The notes: generated by a model from the letters alone, not told the origin. A stretch of 64,000 bases of DNA from Thamnaconus septentrionalis (GCA_009823395.1 CM020509.1:19506001-19570000), one strand, 5' to 3'; numbered from the stretch's first letter, positions 49,021-60,470 are shown. Numbers and translations: made by a program.

Positions 49021-49764
49021 GTTGGAAGAAGCAAAGTACAAATACTTTGTTCCTGCACTTCAGTAGATTTTTCAGGTATCTGTACTTCACTTGAGGATGT
49101 CTCTCTGACAACTTTCTACTTTGACTACCTGTGTACAGAAATATGTGTACTTTATACTCCTTATATTGGAAAAGTAAACTCACTTACTTTTATGTTTAAA
49201 AATGTTTTAAAGATACAAATTCTGTTAAAAGTAATTTTCTTAAAATAGTTCTGTTGCTTGAAGCGGAGCTATTTGTACTCTGCTGTTGTGTAGTTGAATA
49301 TAAAAGTGGATGACATTTTAGAGGGAGATATGTTCCTGGCTTTGCAGTTACTGTTCATTATGTGATCAGTATAGAGAAAAATATAAATAACATTATTATT
49401 GCTATTGTTATTAAAAGTGTAAAGAGGCACCCATGGCTCATTGGTCAGAACTATTAGGGATTGCAGTTTGGTTGTGTTGGGGCTGAAGAAGAAAAATAAA
49501 ACCACAGTTTCGAGAGTAGCAAAGCTGTTACAAATGATCCAGATGCTCATCAAGAGCCTTGACCTCTGACCTCTGCTTAATTCAGCATGGAATTTTTTCA
49601 TTTGTGCAAAATCATCAACGAATGTCTCGCTTCAGAATTGCAAAAAAAAAAATCGTAATTTTTACTTTTTGCAAGTACATTTCAGTCCCTGAACTTTCAT
49701 AATTTTACTTGAACAAGGAGCACTTTTCCTCAAACTCAGAATGTGAATACTTTTGTCACCTCTG
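49021..49764. mobile_element. AGTAAAAGTAC-family MITE, copy 2
   Basis: It begins GGTTGGAAGAAGCAAAGTAC and ends GAATACTTTTGTCACCTCTG. It shares ATACAAATTCTGTTAAAAGT and GAGCTATTTGTA with the copy at 34262. At about 745 bases it is longer than the others, with an unrelated-looking interior stretch between about 49310 and 49650. It ends 49 bases from the exon 3 splice donor. Confidence 0.75.
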
Positions 49765-49813
49765 TTTGTCATCAGCGTTGGTGACTTGGGTTGTGTTGTT
49801 GTGCTGTACTCAC

Positions 49814-50502
49814 CAGGGCGGTGAGACGCGTGCGGCTGTTGACGGCGTGCTTCAGCGCCAGCCGGATGATGGCGGGCAGCCGCAGCACCACCGACTCCAC
49901 GTCCTGCTCGCCCCGCATGGCGCCGGCCAGCCTCCCCAGCCCGTCCACGTAGCTCCTCCAGTGGGGCTGCACCTCGGCCGCCCCCCCCAGGCAGCCCTGC
50001 ATCACGGCCTGGCAGAATCCCCGGCAGGCAGGGGGGCCCAGCAGGCCCTGGCAGTGCGGGCAGAACCAGAGACGGAGCAGAGCCCGGCCGCAGTCCCGGC
50101 CCGGCCGCAGGTGGTCAGTGGTGTTGACCACCTCGATGCCCAGGTTGAGCGCCTGCAGGAAGACCCTGGTGGCCAGCAGGGAGCGCGACAGCCGGGTCAT
50201 CATCAGTTTGGGGTAGGGCCCGAAGGCCCCCGAGTCCTTCCAGGCCCCCCGCACGCACTCCTCGGAGGCGGCGGCCACGGCGCCGCCTCCCAGCAGGCGG
50301 CGGTAGGCCACGGGGAAGAGGCGGCCGTACAGCAGCGACACCATGTGGTCCACCGAGGAGTCCGAACCCAGGATGTAGAGGGACATGTCCAGGAAGAGCT
50401 GCCCCACCGAGCTCTGAGCGCTGCCCCCCAGGGCCGGGAACTCCGCCTTCAGCATGGCCAGGGTGGAGTTGCGGCCGTGACGCAGCACCAGGTCGAAGGC
50501 CT
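49814..50502 (-). CDS. gpc3: glypican-3 exon 3 (largest exon, cysteine-rich core)
   Basis: This exon encodes 230 residues of the glypican core protein, a cell-surface heparan sulfate proteoglycan that modulates Wnt, Hedgehog and BMP signalling. The acceptor is a CAG after a CT-rich stretch; the donor is CTG/GTGAGT. It enters in phase 1 (split Glu before AFDLVL) and leaves in phase 0. Glypican landmarks are LFLDMSLYILGSD (residues about 37-48), the very conserved FLQALNLGIEVVNTTDHL (115-132), and the run DCGR, FCPHCQG, ACRGFC, MQGC with cysteines at 83, 138, 148, 151, 160, 164 and 171, all matching human GPC3 spacing. N-glycosylation sequons occur at NST (12) and NTT (127). The exon is much more GC-rich than its introns. 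GPC5 is the nearest alternative; exon 7 argues for GPC3. The frame stays open a little past both splice sites, which is not coding evidence. Confidence 0.93.
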
Positions 50503-50546
50503 CTGAGGAGGACAGCAGGACAGGGGAGGCGTTAGAGCAGCGAGGG

Positions 50547-50565
50547 TGGCCGCCAGGGGGCGCTA
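50547..50565 (+). promoter_or_regulatory. CTCF-like motif beside exon 3
   Basis: TGGCCGCCAGGGGGCGCTA differs by one base from the vertebrate CTCF consensus TGGCCACCAGGGGGCGCTA. It lies 45 bases from the exon 3 acceptor. The match is seen; occupancy is inference. Confidence 0.6.
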
Positions 50566-50616
50566 TAGGAGGACACCGGAACATTGGAGACAACATAAGA
50601 TAAAAAAAAAAAAAAG

Positions 50617-50832
50617 CACGAATGCACCGATACCGATAACAGTATTGGGTATCGGTACCTAAATTGTGACAGTCACCCCATTTTCCATAAAAACAGAGGA
50701 TGTTGTTTAACAGGACAGAACATCTGTGGGGAAAAAAAGTCTTTCATGTGTAATGGCCTTACTAAGTACACAGTATCGGTACTGAAATGCCAGTACCTAT
50801 ATTCTACTTGATCTGTAAAAAAGTGGCAGTAA
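50617..50832. mobile_element. decayed repeat with 'cgataccgata' end
   Basis: It starts near GAATGCACCGATACCGATAA and ends GATCTGTAAAAAAGTGGCAG. The element at 56605-56815 has the same order of landmarks (GCGCCGATCCTGGG at the start, GGCCTTA in the middle, CTGTAAAAAAAAGTGG at the end), so the two are old copies of one family. ATGCACCGAT-type ends are common in fish hAT-like elements. Confidence 0.55.
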
Positions 50833-50845
50833 TAATAATAATTAT

Positions 50846-51140
50846 GGATTGGATTTATATAGCGCTTTTCTAGACACAAAGCATTGAACCCATTACTCAT
50901 TCCCACCACAATCACACTGGTGGTGGGAAGCTACATGTGTAGCCACAGCTGCTCTGGGGGCAGACGGACGGAAACATAGCGGCCAAACTGCGCCAAACGG
51001 CACCTGCGACCACCACCCAACATTCACTCACGTTCGTACGAGGCAATGTGGGTTAAGTGTCTTGCCCAAGGACACAACGACAGACTCGGGTGGAGCGGGA
51101 TTTGAACTGGCAACCTTTTAGTCTATGGACAACCTACAGG
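50846..51140 (+). mobile_element. fish interspersed repeat (TATATAGCGCTTTTCTAG type)
   Basis: GGATTTATATAGCGCTTTTC, the ACCCATTACTCATTC block, TCTTGCCCAAGGACACAACG and GGGATTTGAACTGGCAACC are the ordered landmarks of a very common teleost repeat of about 300 bases. It adjoins the repeat at 50617-50832. Confidence 0.75.
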
Positions 51141-51287
51141 AGGCAAAGCGGTTTTGAGCAGTATTGGTTTCCCTAATTACGTTATGGCGTCGAGTGTTTG
51201 CACCATATATCGAGGTGATTTGCTCCTCAAGCTGAACAGGGTAGTGCAAAATGGACAACAGGTTTGTGACAAAGACAGTGAAGGAAC

Positions 51288-51289
<2 letters not shown>

Positions 51290-51336
<47 letters not shown>

Positions 51337-51338
51337 GC
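51290..51338 (+). repeat. (CAGA)n microsatellite
   Basis: About twelve perfect ACAG units. Confidence 0.96.
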
Positions 51339-53039
51339 CCAGCTGCTGGAGGACACAACCATGGCTGTGATCATCAGCATGTTAGTTGATTGTGTTCTTA
51401 TTCTAAACGAATGTAACAATTACTGAACAGCAGCTACATATAATGAAGCAAGAAAAAACATTCTAAAAGTTGATGTTTCTTTACATATTTTGTAACATTG
51501 TCGGTTCATTTGCATAATGGGGTCCCCAGGCCAGAAGCTAATGCTGTTTGGGGGGTCGTGGTGTGTGAAAGTTTGGGAACCAATGAATTAGATAGACGAT
51601 TTAGCAGAAAAAAGCAAAAGAAACAAATGGAATGAAGTCAGAGAAAAGAGAAAAAGCTCCCGAGCACAGCCGACTCCTCACACTTTCCACTCTCCTAAAG
51701 GCTCCGCTCAGGAAAACAGGATGAGCAAAAAAAAAAAACCTCCAAAACCTGAACCAAACTTCGTAAATGTCTTGAAATATAATGAGAGCAAAAGCATCTG
51801 AAACCCCTTCAAAAAGAAGAAACAACTGTGTGTGTCTGGCCGCTTGTAACAAACAAGGAACAGACTCAAAATGTGCATGATGAATGTTAAAAAAGAGGGA
51901 TGAAAAGAGGGAGTGGGGGGGCCTTAAAGGAGAGCATTAAGGAATATTAATCTCAGTATTTTAGTCAGGCAGGAGAGGCGTGACCAAGGGGACGTCTGCG
52001 AGGAGAAGAAAGGAGTAAAGAGCAGCAGCAGGAGGAAGAGGAGGAGGAAGAAGATGTGAGGAGGCAAAGCAATCAGCAGCGTTTCAGAAGCAAAAAAAAA
52101 AAAAAAAGAAGAAGACGGAGAGTCTTATCAACAAGGTGGCACAAGAAACAGGAGCTCTCTCATCGATCGCAGCGGAGAACGACAACAGAGGGGATTTAGA
52201 GCTCCATTACTGAACCTAGCGGGGGAGCTGAGAGTCGGCGGAGGAGCCAGGCTTTGGACTGGAGAATAGCGGCAGAGGGGCGGGGGGGTGAAATCCTATT
52301 TATACCACCGCAAGTCCAACACACTGCTTTGTGGGTAGCGACAGTGTGTGTGTGTGTGTGTGTTAGCAGGGCGGCGGCGGTGCTGTCGAAGAGGACAGAG
52401 GAGGAGGAAGTTGTTTGTGTAGTAAAAAGCTCAGTGTTACATCCTGTGAGTGTGTTGTACTTTGTTGTGTTTTTTTACTTTTTCGCCCGGGGTCCTTCGT
52501 TCTTTTTCTCTTTTTTTCTTCTTTTACGCCTCTGAGAGAGCATGAAAGACCATTTCAAGTTCACATCACATGACTGAAAAGAAGCAGAAAATGCCAAAGA
52601 GACACTTGTTTCAGGCTCGGGGGAGGCTGGGGCGGGTTTGGGGATGCGGGGGGGCGTGAACGCATGCGTTGACTGGAGATGAAATCCGGATGTGTGAGCC
52701 GAGACGCGTCCGTGTAGGAGGACTGTGGAGAACTTGTGACCCAGTTAGCGGAAAATGATTAGAAAAAGCCAAAGGACAGCAGGAGAAATAGCAGGATTTT
52801 TTTTTTTCTCAGCGCTCTGAATCTGAAGCCGAGTCGCATTCCCTGCAAACACCCCCAGTGTCACTCTGCACAGCAGCCACAGCAGCTGGGCATCTGACTA
52901 AATACCAACCAGGTTAATAATACCCTGCAGATCTTTAAGTCGGGTGTCTCCGGAGGACCCTGACGTTAAGTGGAATTCGATGCTCGGCGCTAATTGTTGC
53001 CGCATGTGGCCGCAGTTGAGTGCAAGTAAATTCGTTTCT

Positions 53040-53350
53040 CTTTAAAGGTTCAGTGTGTAACATTTTTTAAGGGAGCTCGGTATTTAAGGAAAGCACGTTT
53101 CGTATTGAGGTCACTGTCAGGTGGGGGCTTCCTTAAAAAATGGTGGTACAAGGTGGCAGCTAACTAGCAGCAAGCCCCTTACTGCTCTTTGTATATTCTT
53201 ATGAAAACCGCTCTAAGGGTAGGACAACCAAATTACTTCTATTGTACTGTGAGTATACACTTCTACTAATGTATTTATGGGCAGTGTGTTAAACTTTTAC
53301 CAATATGAAAATCATAAATCAGGCCAAATACTACACACTGGACCACTAAG
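53040..53350. mobile_element. MITE with GTTCAGTGTGTA ends
   Basis: The left end TTTAAAGGTTCAGTGTGTAA and the reversed right end TTAGTGGTCCAGTGTGTAGT form an inverted repeat around about 310 noncoding bases. Elements ending in a 'cagtgtgtaa / ctacacactg' pair are frequent in fish. The superfamily is not determined. Confidence 0.7.
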
Positions 53351-55111
53351 TGAGCCAATAAATCTGCAAAAACCGCCGCCTGAGATAAACAGCCATCCAG
53401 CCGGGTGCTGCACTTTAATGTTTTGTCAAGTGAGTGAATTTGAAAAGCGGGGTGGGGGTTTGAGGAAGAACAGGTAGAATATGAGAGAGTGAAGATGAGA
53501 AGATGCTGGGAAGCTCCGCCCATCCTCTAGGTTTTCCTGCCCGAACACAGAGACACAAATGGGAGGAGGTGAGAAATAAGAAATACAGAAGGCTATTTAC
53601 ACCCAGACGCGCACACACACACACACACAGACACACACTCCTCGCTAAATCAAACGGTGCAGTTCAGCCGCTACCTGTCGTATCTCTTACACCGCAAACA
53701 GAAAGAGCCACTTTGCTCAGGCAGGAGAAAGACTAGAGGGCTCTTCATGAAGGCATTCAATGGCTCTAAAGTACAAGGGAGGGTCGGTGGTGGGGTGATG
53801 GTGAGGGCGGGGGAGGGGGGGCGGTCACCGCCGGTCCCATTTCCTGCAGACTGGCTAGATGCCTGTCTTTCTTTCATCAGCGAGAGCCCCGGCCAGGATC
53901 AGGTGTCCTCTAATGGAGGCCGGAGTGGCTGCGTGTCAGCGACCTGTGACATCCTGGAGACCAGCGGAGGAGGTCAGCAGCATCACATGACCGAGCAGCG
54001 AGCATCACATGACCGAACAGCGAGCACCCACACAGGGTCGAGTCGAACTCAGGGGCCCGACGTGTGACGTCCACATGAAATAATGATTTGTTCACTGCAA
54101 ACTTCAAATACTTATCAACAAAACTGTTTGTGAATGCTTAATATAATAATAATATAATATTGAGTAGTCAGATTTAAATAAAAAGCCTGTCTGGAGGTGA
54201 TGTTGTGAACATTGGTCCAATCAGCTTTTGTATTTTGTGTAACCCTGACGACATAAGGAAAAAAAGTTGAGGCTGAAAATCATTCATGGTGTTTTTTTCC
54301 ATTTAAAGTTGGAAGCAGATATTTTATCACGGTCACTGACGGAGGAAGTTCTGACTGTTTTCGCTTCAAGGCTGAAGTCTTGTTATTTTGACAGACAATT
54401 AGCTCTCGTCAGAGGGAAAATTCTCGACTGACTAGTTTCTCTTCGTTCCACTCGTCCAGCCACATGATATAAATACAAATATATATGTAGTTTCCCCAAA
54501 CTATGTTGTGCTTCTCCGACTCTTAACAGATTAAAATGTTTTGAATCCACTGAACGAATGAAAGTCCAACATTGACCTTTCAAACCCACCTAGGTCAGTG
54601 TGCAGCAGGACTCCGTCTGTTCATCTTCTGCTTTCTCTGCATGTCGTCGATCAAACCTCCTCATTAAAGTGAGATTAGGTGAGCAGCAGGTAGCGGCTAG
54701 TTTAGAGGAAATCCTCATAGATTTCTGCTGATATTTTTCTCCCAACACTGACTGGAGCTCTGTTTTTTTTATTTTGTTACTTCATCTCAGAAACGGCCTG
54801 TCAGGTGGAAATATTTCACGCTCACAGGTCAGACTAGCCTGAGAGCTCCATAAGTCAGCTGAGGGGCAGAGAAGTTGGGCTGATGGCCTGATAGACTGAC
54901 AGTTTGACCAGTGATGCTGCGAAGCCAGACAAGCCTCATGAATCAGCGGCCTGAACACCTATTATCCCCCCCGGGGAGGAAAACATCGATAAATTACTCG
55001 GCCAACGAGTCTAATCCATTTGGCTGATGGAGTGTCACCTCCAGCTGCCACGGAGACTAACAGAGGCCGCAGAAACCTGAGAGGAGCTGTCCAGAACACA
55101 GAGAGGGGCAG

Positions 55112-55615
55112 GAGGAAGTCTGAAGGTCTGGAGGTCTGAGGGTCTGAAGGTCTGGAGGCCTGGACATTTGGAGGTCTGGGGTTCAGGACGTCTAGGGGTC
55201 TGGAGGTCTGAGGGTCTGGAGGTCTGGCAGTTTGGGAGTCTGGGGTCTGGAGGTCTGGGGGTCAGGAGGTCTGGGGGTCTGGAGGTCTGGAGGTCTGTGG
55301 TTCAGGAGGTCTGGGGGTCTGAGGGTCTAGAGGTATGGAGTTCTGAACGTTTGGAGGTCTGAGGGTGTGGGGTGTGAGGGTCTGGAGTTCTGAATGTTTG
55401 GAGGTCTGGGGTTCGGGAGGTATGAGGGTCTGGAGGTCTGGGGGTCTGGGGATCCAGGAGGTCTTTGGGTCTTGAGGTATGAGGGTCTGCAGGTCTGTGG
55501 GTTAGGGGTCTGAAGGTCTAGGGGCCTGGGGATCCAGGAGGTCTGGGGGTTTGTAGGTCCTGAGGTCTTGGGTCTGGAGGTTTGGAGGTGTGGGGGTCTG
55601 TCTGGAGGTCTAGGG
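55112..55615 (+). repeat. GGAGGTCTG-type minisatellite, about 500 bases
   Basis: Units of 7-10 bases built on GGTCTG (GGAGGTCTG, GGGGGTCTG, AGGGTCTG), with TTCAGGAGG and GATCCAGGA variants. The plus strand is strongly purine plus T and carries very little C outside the TCT core. Confidence 0.93.
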
Positions 55616-56181
55616 ATTTTCTCATCTAAAAGTTAATATTATCTTTTATGTCTCACCTGCATGTTACCTGCAGTACCGCAGGGTCAAAAAATCTTATTTG
55701 GGCCAAACTGCTTCACAATGAGCGACTCTTCATTTACCGTCAGAGATTCAAGAGCAGCTGCACCTGACAGGACGGGACCAGAGCGCAGCTGTGTCTGGCT
55801 GCTCACCCCATGGCCCCTACGGGACGGCGGCTGGGTGGTGGTCAGTTGGGATTGACGGAGGGAGGGAGGGGCAGTGGGAGGAGCCAGGAGAAGCTGATTC
55901 CAGGAAGGAAGCAGACGGGATGCTGGGAAGTCCCAGATAGCATCAGCAGCCGAGCGTGAGCGCCAGCGGACAGCGGGGCGGAGATGAGACCAGTATTAGG
56001 TTACTCCATCTGTTAGAGAGCTGTCCCGCGTGCGGACACACACACACACAAACAGTGCACACACGCGTACACAATGCAGTCACGCCGTGCACAGTGGCGG
56101 CCAGGTGGCGGCGGCGTGGGCGAACATTTGGCGAAGCAGACTGGAGGGCAAGGTGAGATTTAGGTGGAAGGACTAAAGCGC

Positions 56182-56212
56182 GCACGCACACACACACACA
56201 CACACACACACT
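56182..56212 (+). repeat. (CA)n microsatellite
   Basis: About fourteen units after GCGCACGCAC. Confidence 0.93.
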
Positions 56213-56604
56213 GTCCAGAAAGGAGACAATGGAAGTTCAAGCCCTTCAACCCTGAGGCCAGAGGAACAAACAGGGATTGATGATCCATTAGCATTAACAT
56301 TAGCATTAGCCGTCTGGATATTTTAATGTTTTTTTAAAGAAGAAGAAAGAAGCGCACTAGCTTAAAATGCGCAAAACCTAAACTGCGCAATAAAAAACTG
56401 GCAATGTAAAGACCTGAATATGGGGGAAAAAAACCTCTCAAATATCGATAAACATTTTTATGCTCTTATGAGGAGGAGTTACAGACATTTCGATCAAGAG
56501 ATATATTGCAAAGGTGCAATGGAAAGACTTTTTTCCTATTGACACAACACAGGATTGATGTATGTGTCACTTTACTGCATATATATAAATATATTAAGGA
56601 TTAT

Positions 56605-56815
56605 ATATAAAGTATGCGCCGATCCTGGGGTTGAGTACTCTTACTCTTACTCTACCAAATACAAAACTGTGCAAATAACAAAACATAAGTGGGAAAATGT
56701 AAAACTCAGAGCAATTCCATAATGTGTATTGGCCTTATTAATGACTCGTAATTACTCGATACTGAAAGGCAAGTAGTCCTACTCTGCTCATTCTGTAAAA
56801 AAAAGTGGTACAGGC
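56605..56815. mobile_element. decayed repeat, second copy of the 50617 family
   Basis: It begins near ATGCGCCGATCCTGGGG, includes AATGTGTATTGGCCTTATTA and ACTCGATACTGAAAGGCAAG, and ends CATTCTGTAAAAAAAAGTGG. The end and middle parallel 50617-50832. Confidence 0.5.
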
Positions 56816-57139
56816 ACACATCCATCCCCGACTGAGGTTTTTAATAACATAATAAATCCAAACAAATTTCCCCTCACGCAGCTGAAGTCTTCACCATCGA
56901 TCCAACCATCTTCTAAATGGTCTTCATGACACTTAGCGCTGGAAGATGTGGGAACCATCATGCGGCCCGTCAGGTGACCAGACGGACGAGATGCGCCGCC
57001 TCCGTCTGCTCAGCCACTTCATCAGCGGCCACTTAACATTTACGCGGGTCGTAAACGGACGTTAACGGCGCCTCCTCCAGGGGAGCTGTGAGGTGCAGCA
57101 GGTGGAGGCAGGGTCTTGCACAGCCTGCAGAGCCACCTG

Positions 57140-57157
57140 CATTCAGTAGGGGGCGGT
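57140..57157 (+). promoter_or_regulatory. weak CTCF-like motif in intron 2
   Basis: ATTCAGTAGGGGGCGGTG has one mismatch in the CTCF core (T for the first C). It is weaker than the others. Confidence 0.35.
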
Positions 57158-57439
57158 GTGTTTTTTTTGTTTTTTTTCTTGATTCCTGCGTAGCTTCAGT
57201 TTCTACTCTGTTTTCTGTGTGTTTGTCTCCACTAACTGATCAGACGTTGATCAGTCGTGCTCTGCAGCCCGCAGCCAGGATTTAAACGTTAATCCAATTC
57301 AACGCTGCTACATCGTCTCCACTTGATCGCTGCATCTAATTGTTGCTGCGGACTTAATCAGGCTGTTTTCCATCTGCCGCTGCTCCTTCAAATTTCGGGG
57401 GGGAAAAAAGAAAGAAAAAAAAAAAAGCCCAGGAGCATA

Positions 57440-57776
57440 TATCTCTGATTATTGCTCGGCTGCTCCGTCTCCCAGTGAAGTATCAGATTGATTTTAGAAG
57501 CTTATAAATTACTTTCATTGCCCCTCTTGGCCTTGCACCATCCTGCATTAAAGATTTTCTCACATCTTACGAGTCGCTCCTTCATCAGGACTCTCTCACA
57601 CACCCCACCACCTCCTCCTCATCCTCTTCCTCCAGCCTCCTTTCAAACCGCGTCCAGGATTTCTCCCTTCGTATCCCACAGCCCCAGAACTGCTTGATTT
57701 CTGCTCAGCTGACTCACTGAATTCTTTCAAAACTCTTTATGCAATCCACTTCTATAGGAAGGTCTTCCTGAGGTGA
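57440..57776 (+). pseudogene. C-terminal remnant of an L2/Rex1-type LINE reverse transcriptase
   Basis: One frame reads LPVKYQIDFRSL, a stop, then APLGLAPSCIKDFLTSYESL. This is the end of the polyprotein that in fish LINEs normally reads LPV-R-I-FK followed by ALHGLAPSYI-DLL. In a shifted frame the terminal SFKTLYAIHFYRKVFLR and a stop follow. Stops and frameshifts show it is dead. Only the C-terminus is present, as expected for 5'-truncated insertion. Confidence 0.75.
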
Positions 57777-59195
57777 ACCATCCGCTGCTTTCTGCCTGTT
57801 ATCCATGTTTTTATCACTTTTTCTCCTCTTCTTTTGTCCTATTTTTCTTTGATACGGGCAATATTGCTTGATCAGCAAAATCCTTGCGTCACTTTGACAT
57901 CACATGAACAAAAAGACAAATGCTTCTTCCTTCCTGAACTTGTGTGACTTGTGAGCTTTGGGACTAACGAGTTTTTCCCTTTTTAACAGTAAATCATAAA
58001 AGTGTTACGAGCCGCCTGGAGTGAAATTAATTTCGACGGAAGGAGAGTTAAATTGGAGGTGGGAGGGGTTCGGTTGCTTTATGAGTCGGTTATGAGCCGT
58101 CCAACAGTGACTGAAGTGCCCTTGAGCAAGTCAACATCTCACCTCTGCCACCGTTGATTTCAAGCGTGTGCGTCTCTATGTGTATATTGAACTCATTCTT
58201 AGGTCTTTTGTGTTTAACCCTCGACTCCAGCAGAGTCGCACTTACATAAACCATCTGATTTACAGTAGCCCTCTGTTTGCACACACACACACACACAAAC
58301 AAAGTTTTAGCTTCCTGCTGATGTTTTGTTGCCACTTCTTATATGTTGAGGGTGAGGGTGAACGCTCGCATCCTCAAATAAACCAACAAAGAAGAAGGTT
58401 GGACGAGGTTTCCAGGTTTGTGTGGGCAGGCCACTGTAGTTCACTGGCAAGCTCGAGAGAGGGAGGGTGAGTGAAAGAGTGCTGCAATCTGAAGTATAAC
58501 CGCTAGATGTGGAAAACAGATGAAAACAAGGTGTCAGGAAACGTGAAGGTTTCAGAAGGTGGAACACTCGTCACTGTTACCTATCTGGGAGAGTTAGCTG
58601 TGCCCTTTGTGACATCACAAACGCACTGGTGTCCAAAACACGCTTTCCGTAAAAGTGGATCAAGCCTGAAAGTGGCTCGCCTGAATAATTCACTCTGACC
58701 AGTCCTGGATGAGCCTGCAGCTCAATAGTGCAAGCTGTCCTGACACACAATATGTGCAGCTGCCCTCTCAGCCTATCCCGACCATCAACACCACTGACCT
58801 CTGGCCGCTGGCAGAGGTCAAAGTTCAGCAGAGCTCCACCCAGGAAACTAGTCCTGGCAGAGGACGTAGCCTTGGAGGAGGAGAGGGAGGGGCTGGGGCT
58901 GGGGCGGGCCAGAGGGGAGGGTACCAGGGCAACGTGTGGAAAAAAGAGGCATGGCAGCAGCTGGAAGAGGACGAGGAGCCGTGAACGATGCCAGCGACGT
59001 GTGGCGAGAGAAATACTCCGAGAGGCTTTGAAGCTGCATTCAAAGGCATCTGGAGTCGACGGCGCTGCCAGAGCAGCATCACATCACAAATCTCCCACCG
59101 CTGAGGGCCTGAGAGGGAGCTGAGAGGGGGCTGAGCGGCCAATCACAACGCCTCGCCACCACCCTCACCGTCCACGACAAAACACACACACACAA

Positions 59196-59199
<4 letters not shown>

Positions 59200-59238
<39 letters not shown>

Positions 59239-59308
59239 GGACGACACACGACCTAGAGGAACCCCGACCCAGGACCAGATCCACTTCAGGCACAAAGACT
59301 GAGGCGCA

Positions 59309-59346
<38 letters not shown>
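59200..59346 (+). repeat. (GA)n and (CA)n pair
   Basis: A GA run (59201-59236) and a CA run (59312-59346) are separated by about 75 bases. Confidence 0.93.
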
Positions 59347-59347
<1 letters not shown>

Positions 59348-59933
59348 CTGTCATTGCACTCCAGCGTTGTGATCTGAGGACGGGGGTAAAAAGGCTGCAG
59401 CCAAAACCAGAGGGAGAGAGAGAGAGACAGGTTGGAGCAAGAGGAGGGAGGTCACAACTAATAGAGACCCTCCATGGCCCCCCACCACACACACACACAC
59501 ACACCCTTCCAAATCAAGGCAGTCGATCTGTCACAGTGTGCAGATGACCCATTTTTGATTGACTTTTCATTCAGCAGCATTTTTGACTTTCCATTCAGCA
59601 GCAAAACAAACATTCTGAGGGGATTTTCCATTGAAATTTCATAAAACGCTCAGAAAAAGCAAACTCAAGATAAGACAGCCGCCTCCACATCATTTCTTTT
59701 TTTTTTTGTGCTTTCGAGGCGCAGAGGCGCGGCGGAGTGAACTGTGGTGAACTTGGCCAGGATAGACAGAGAACAGTGAGAGAGAGAAGTTGAGGGGATG
59801 TTTGTGTTGAAGTTAGTGGTGCTCCGCGCGAGAGGAGAGAGAGATGAAGTGAGATGAAGTGAGACACTGCAGCGTCACGGCATCTTTGCCAAGAGACCTT
59901 GAAACTCTGCGCAGACTGAAAATGGAAGAAACA

Positions 59934-59962
59934 GAAGAAGAAGAAGAAGAAGAAGAAGAAAA
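59934..59962 (+). repeat. (GAA)n tract
   Basis: About nine GAA units. Confidence 0.9.
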
Positions 59963-60340
59963 CGGTGATGCTCGCTGAGTCGCTCTGACTTCTGAAAGGT
60001 CAGGAGTTAATTTTAAAGCAAAATGGTACACAATGGTCACAATGTGCCCCCTAATACAAGCTCTGAACTTCATAAAGGGTCAGACAGACCGGTGCCTTGC
60101 TGGTAAATCATTAATTGTGATTTATGCTCACTTTATAATGAGGAGTGACATAGTTCAAGTTCATCTCAGGGGGGAAGAGACACTGTGTATGCATGCGTAT
60201 GGGCATGCATACATGCAAAAGCGTGTGCGTCAGGTTCATCTCATCTCCAATATCTGATGATGTGACCAGTGATCACCACTATCTCCAATATCTCCAATAT
60301 CAGATATTTGAGGTGTTTTGCTCATTTTATATTTTAAGTT

Positions 60341-60470
60341 GTGACAGAAGGTTGTGGGTCCAGTGCTGATCCAGGATCCTTCCTGGATGGATGAGCGTCC
60401 ATGTTCTCCCTGGTTCTTTCTGGGCTCCCTCCAGATTCCCCACTTTCCTTTCACCATCCAAAGACAGAGA
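60341..60470 (+). mobile_element. degenerate fragment resembling the middle of the SINE/LINE tail
   Basis: GAGCGTCCATGTTCTCCCTG, TTCTTTCTGGGCTCCCTCC and CACCATCCAAAGACA parallel the GCATGTTCTCCC, GGGTTCTCTCCGGG and CTCCAAAAACA blocks of the 17715 copy. It is strongly diverged. Confidence 0.45.

Larger units (their letters stand above)
34979..49813 (-). other. gpc3: gpc3 intron 3 (14.8 kb)
   Basis: This intron lies between exons 3 and 4 and is the most transposon-laden part of the window. It holds an element with 'cgatac'-rich ends (36428-37020), a small RTE fragment (38552-38653), a decayed RTE LINE (39050-42075), an hAT-like MITE (45691-45989), a nested Tc1-like element (47330-48402) and an AGTAAAAGTAC-family MITE (49021-49764). 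Between 42.1 and 43.3 kb and between 46.1 and 47.3 kb it is AT-rich or mixed unique sequence in which I recognise nothing. Confidence 0.8.

Noticed and set aside
55112..55615. CRISPR-like appearance of regularly spaced short repeats
   Set aside because: The units are contiguous and degenerate with no unique spacers, in a vertebrate intron; it is a minisatellite.
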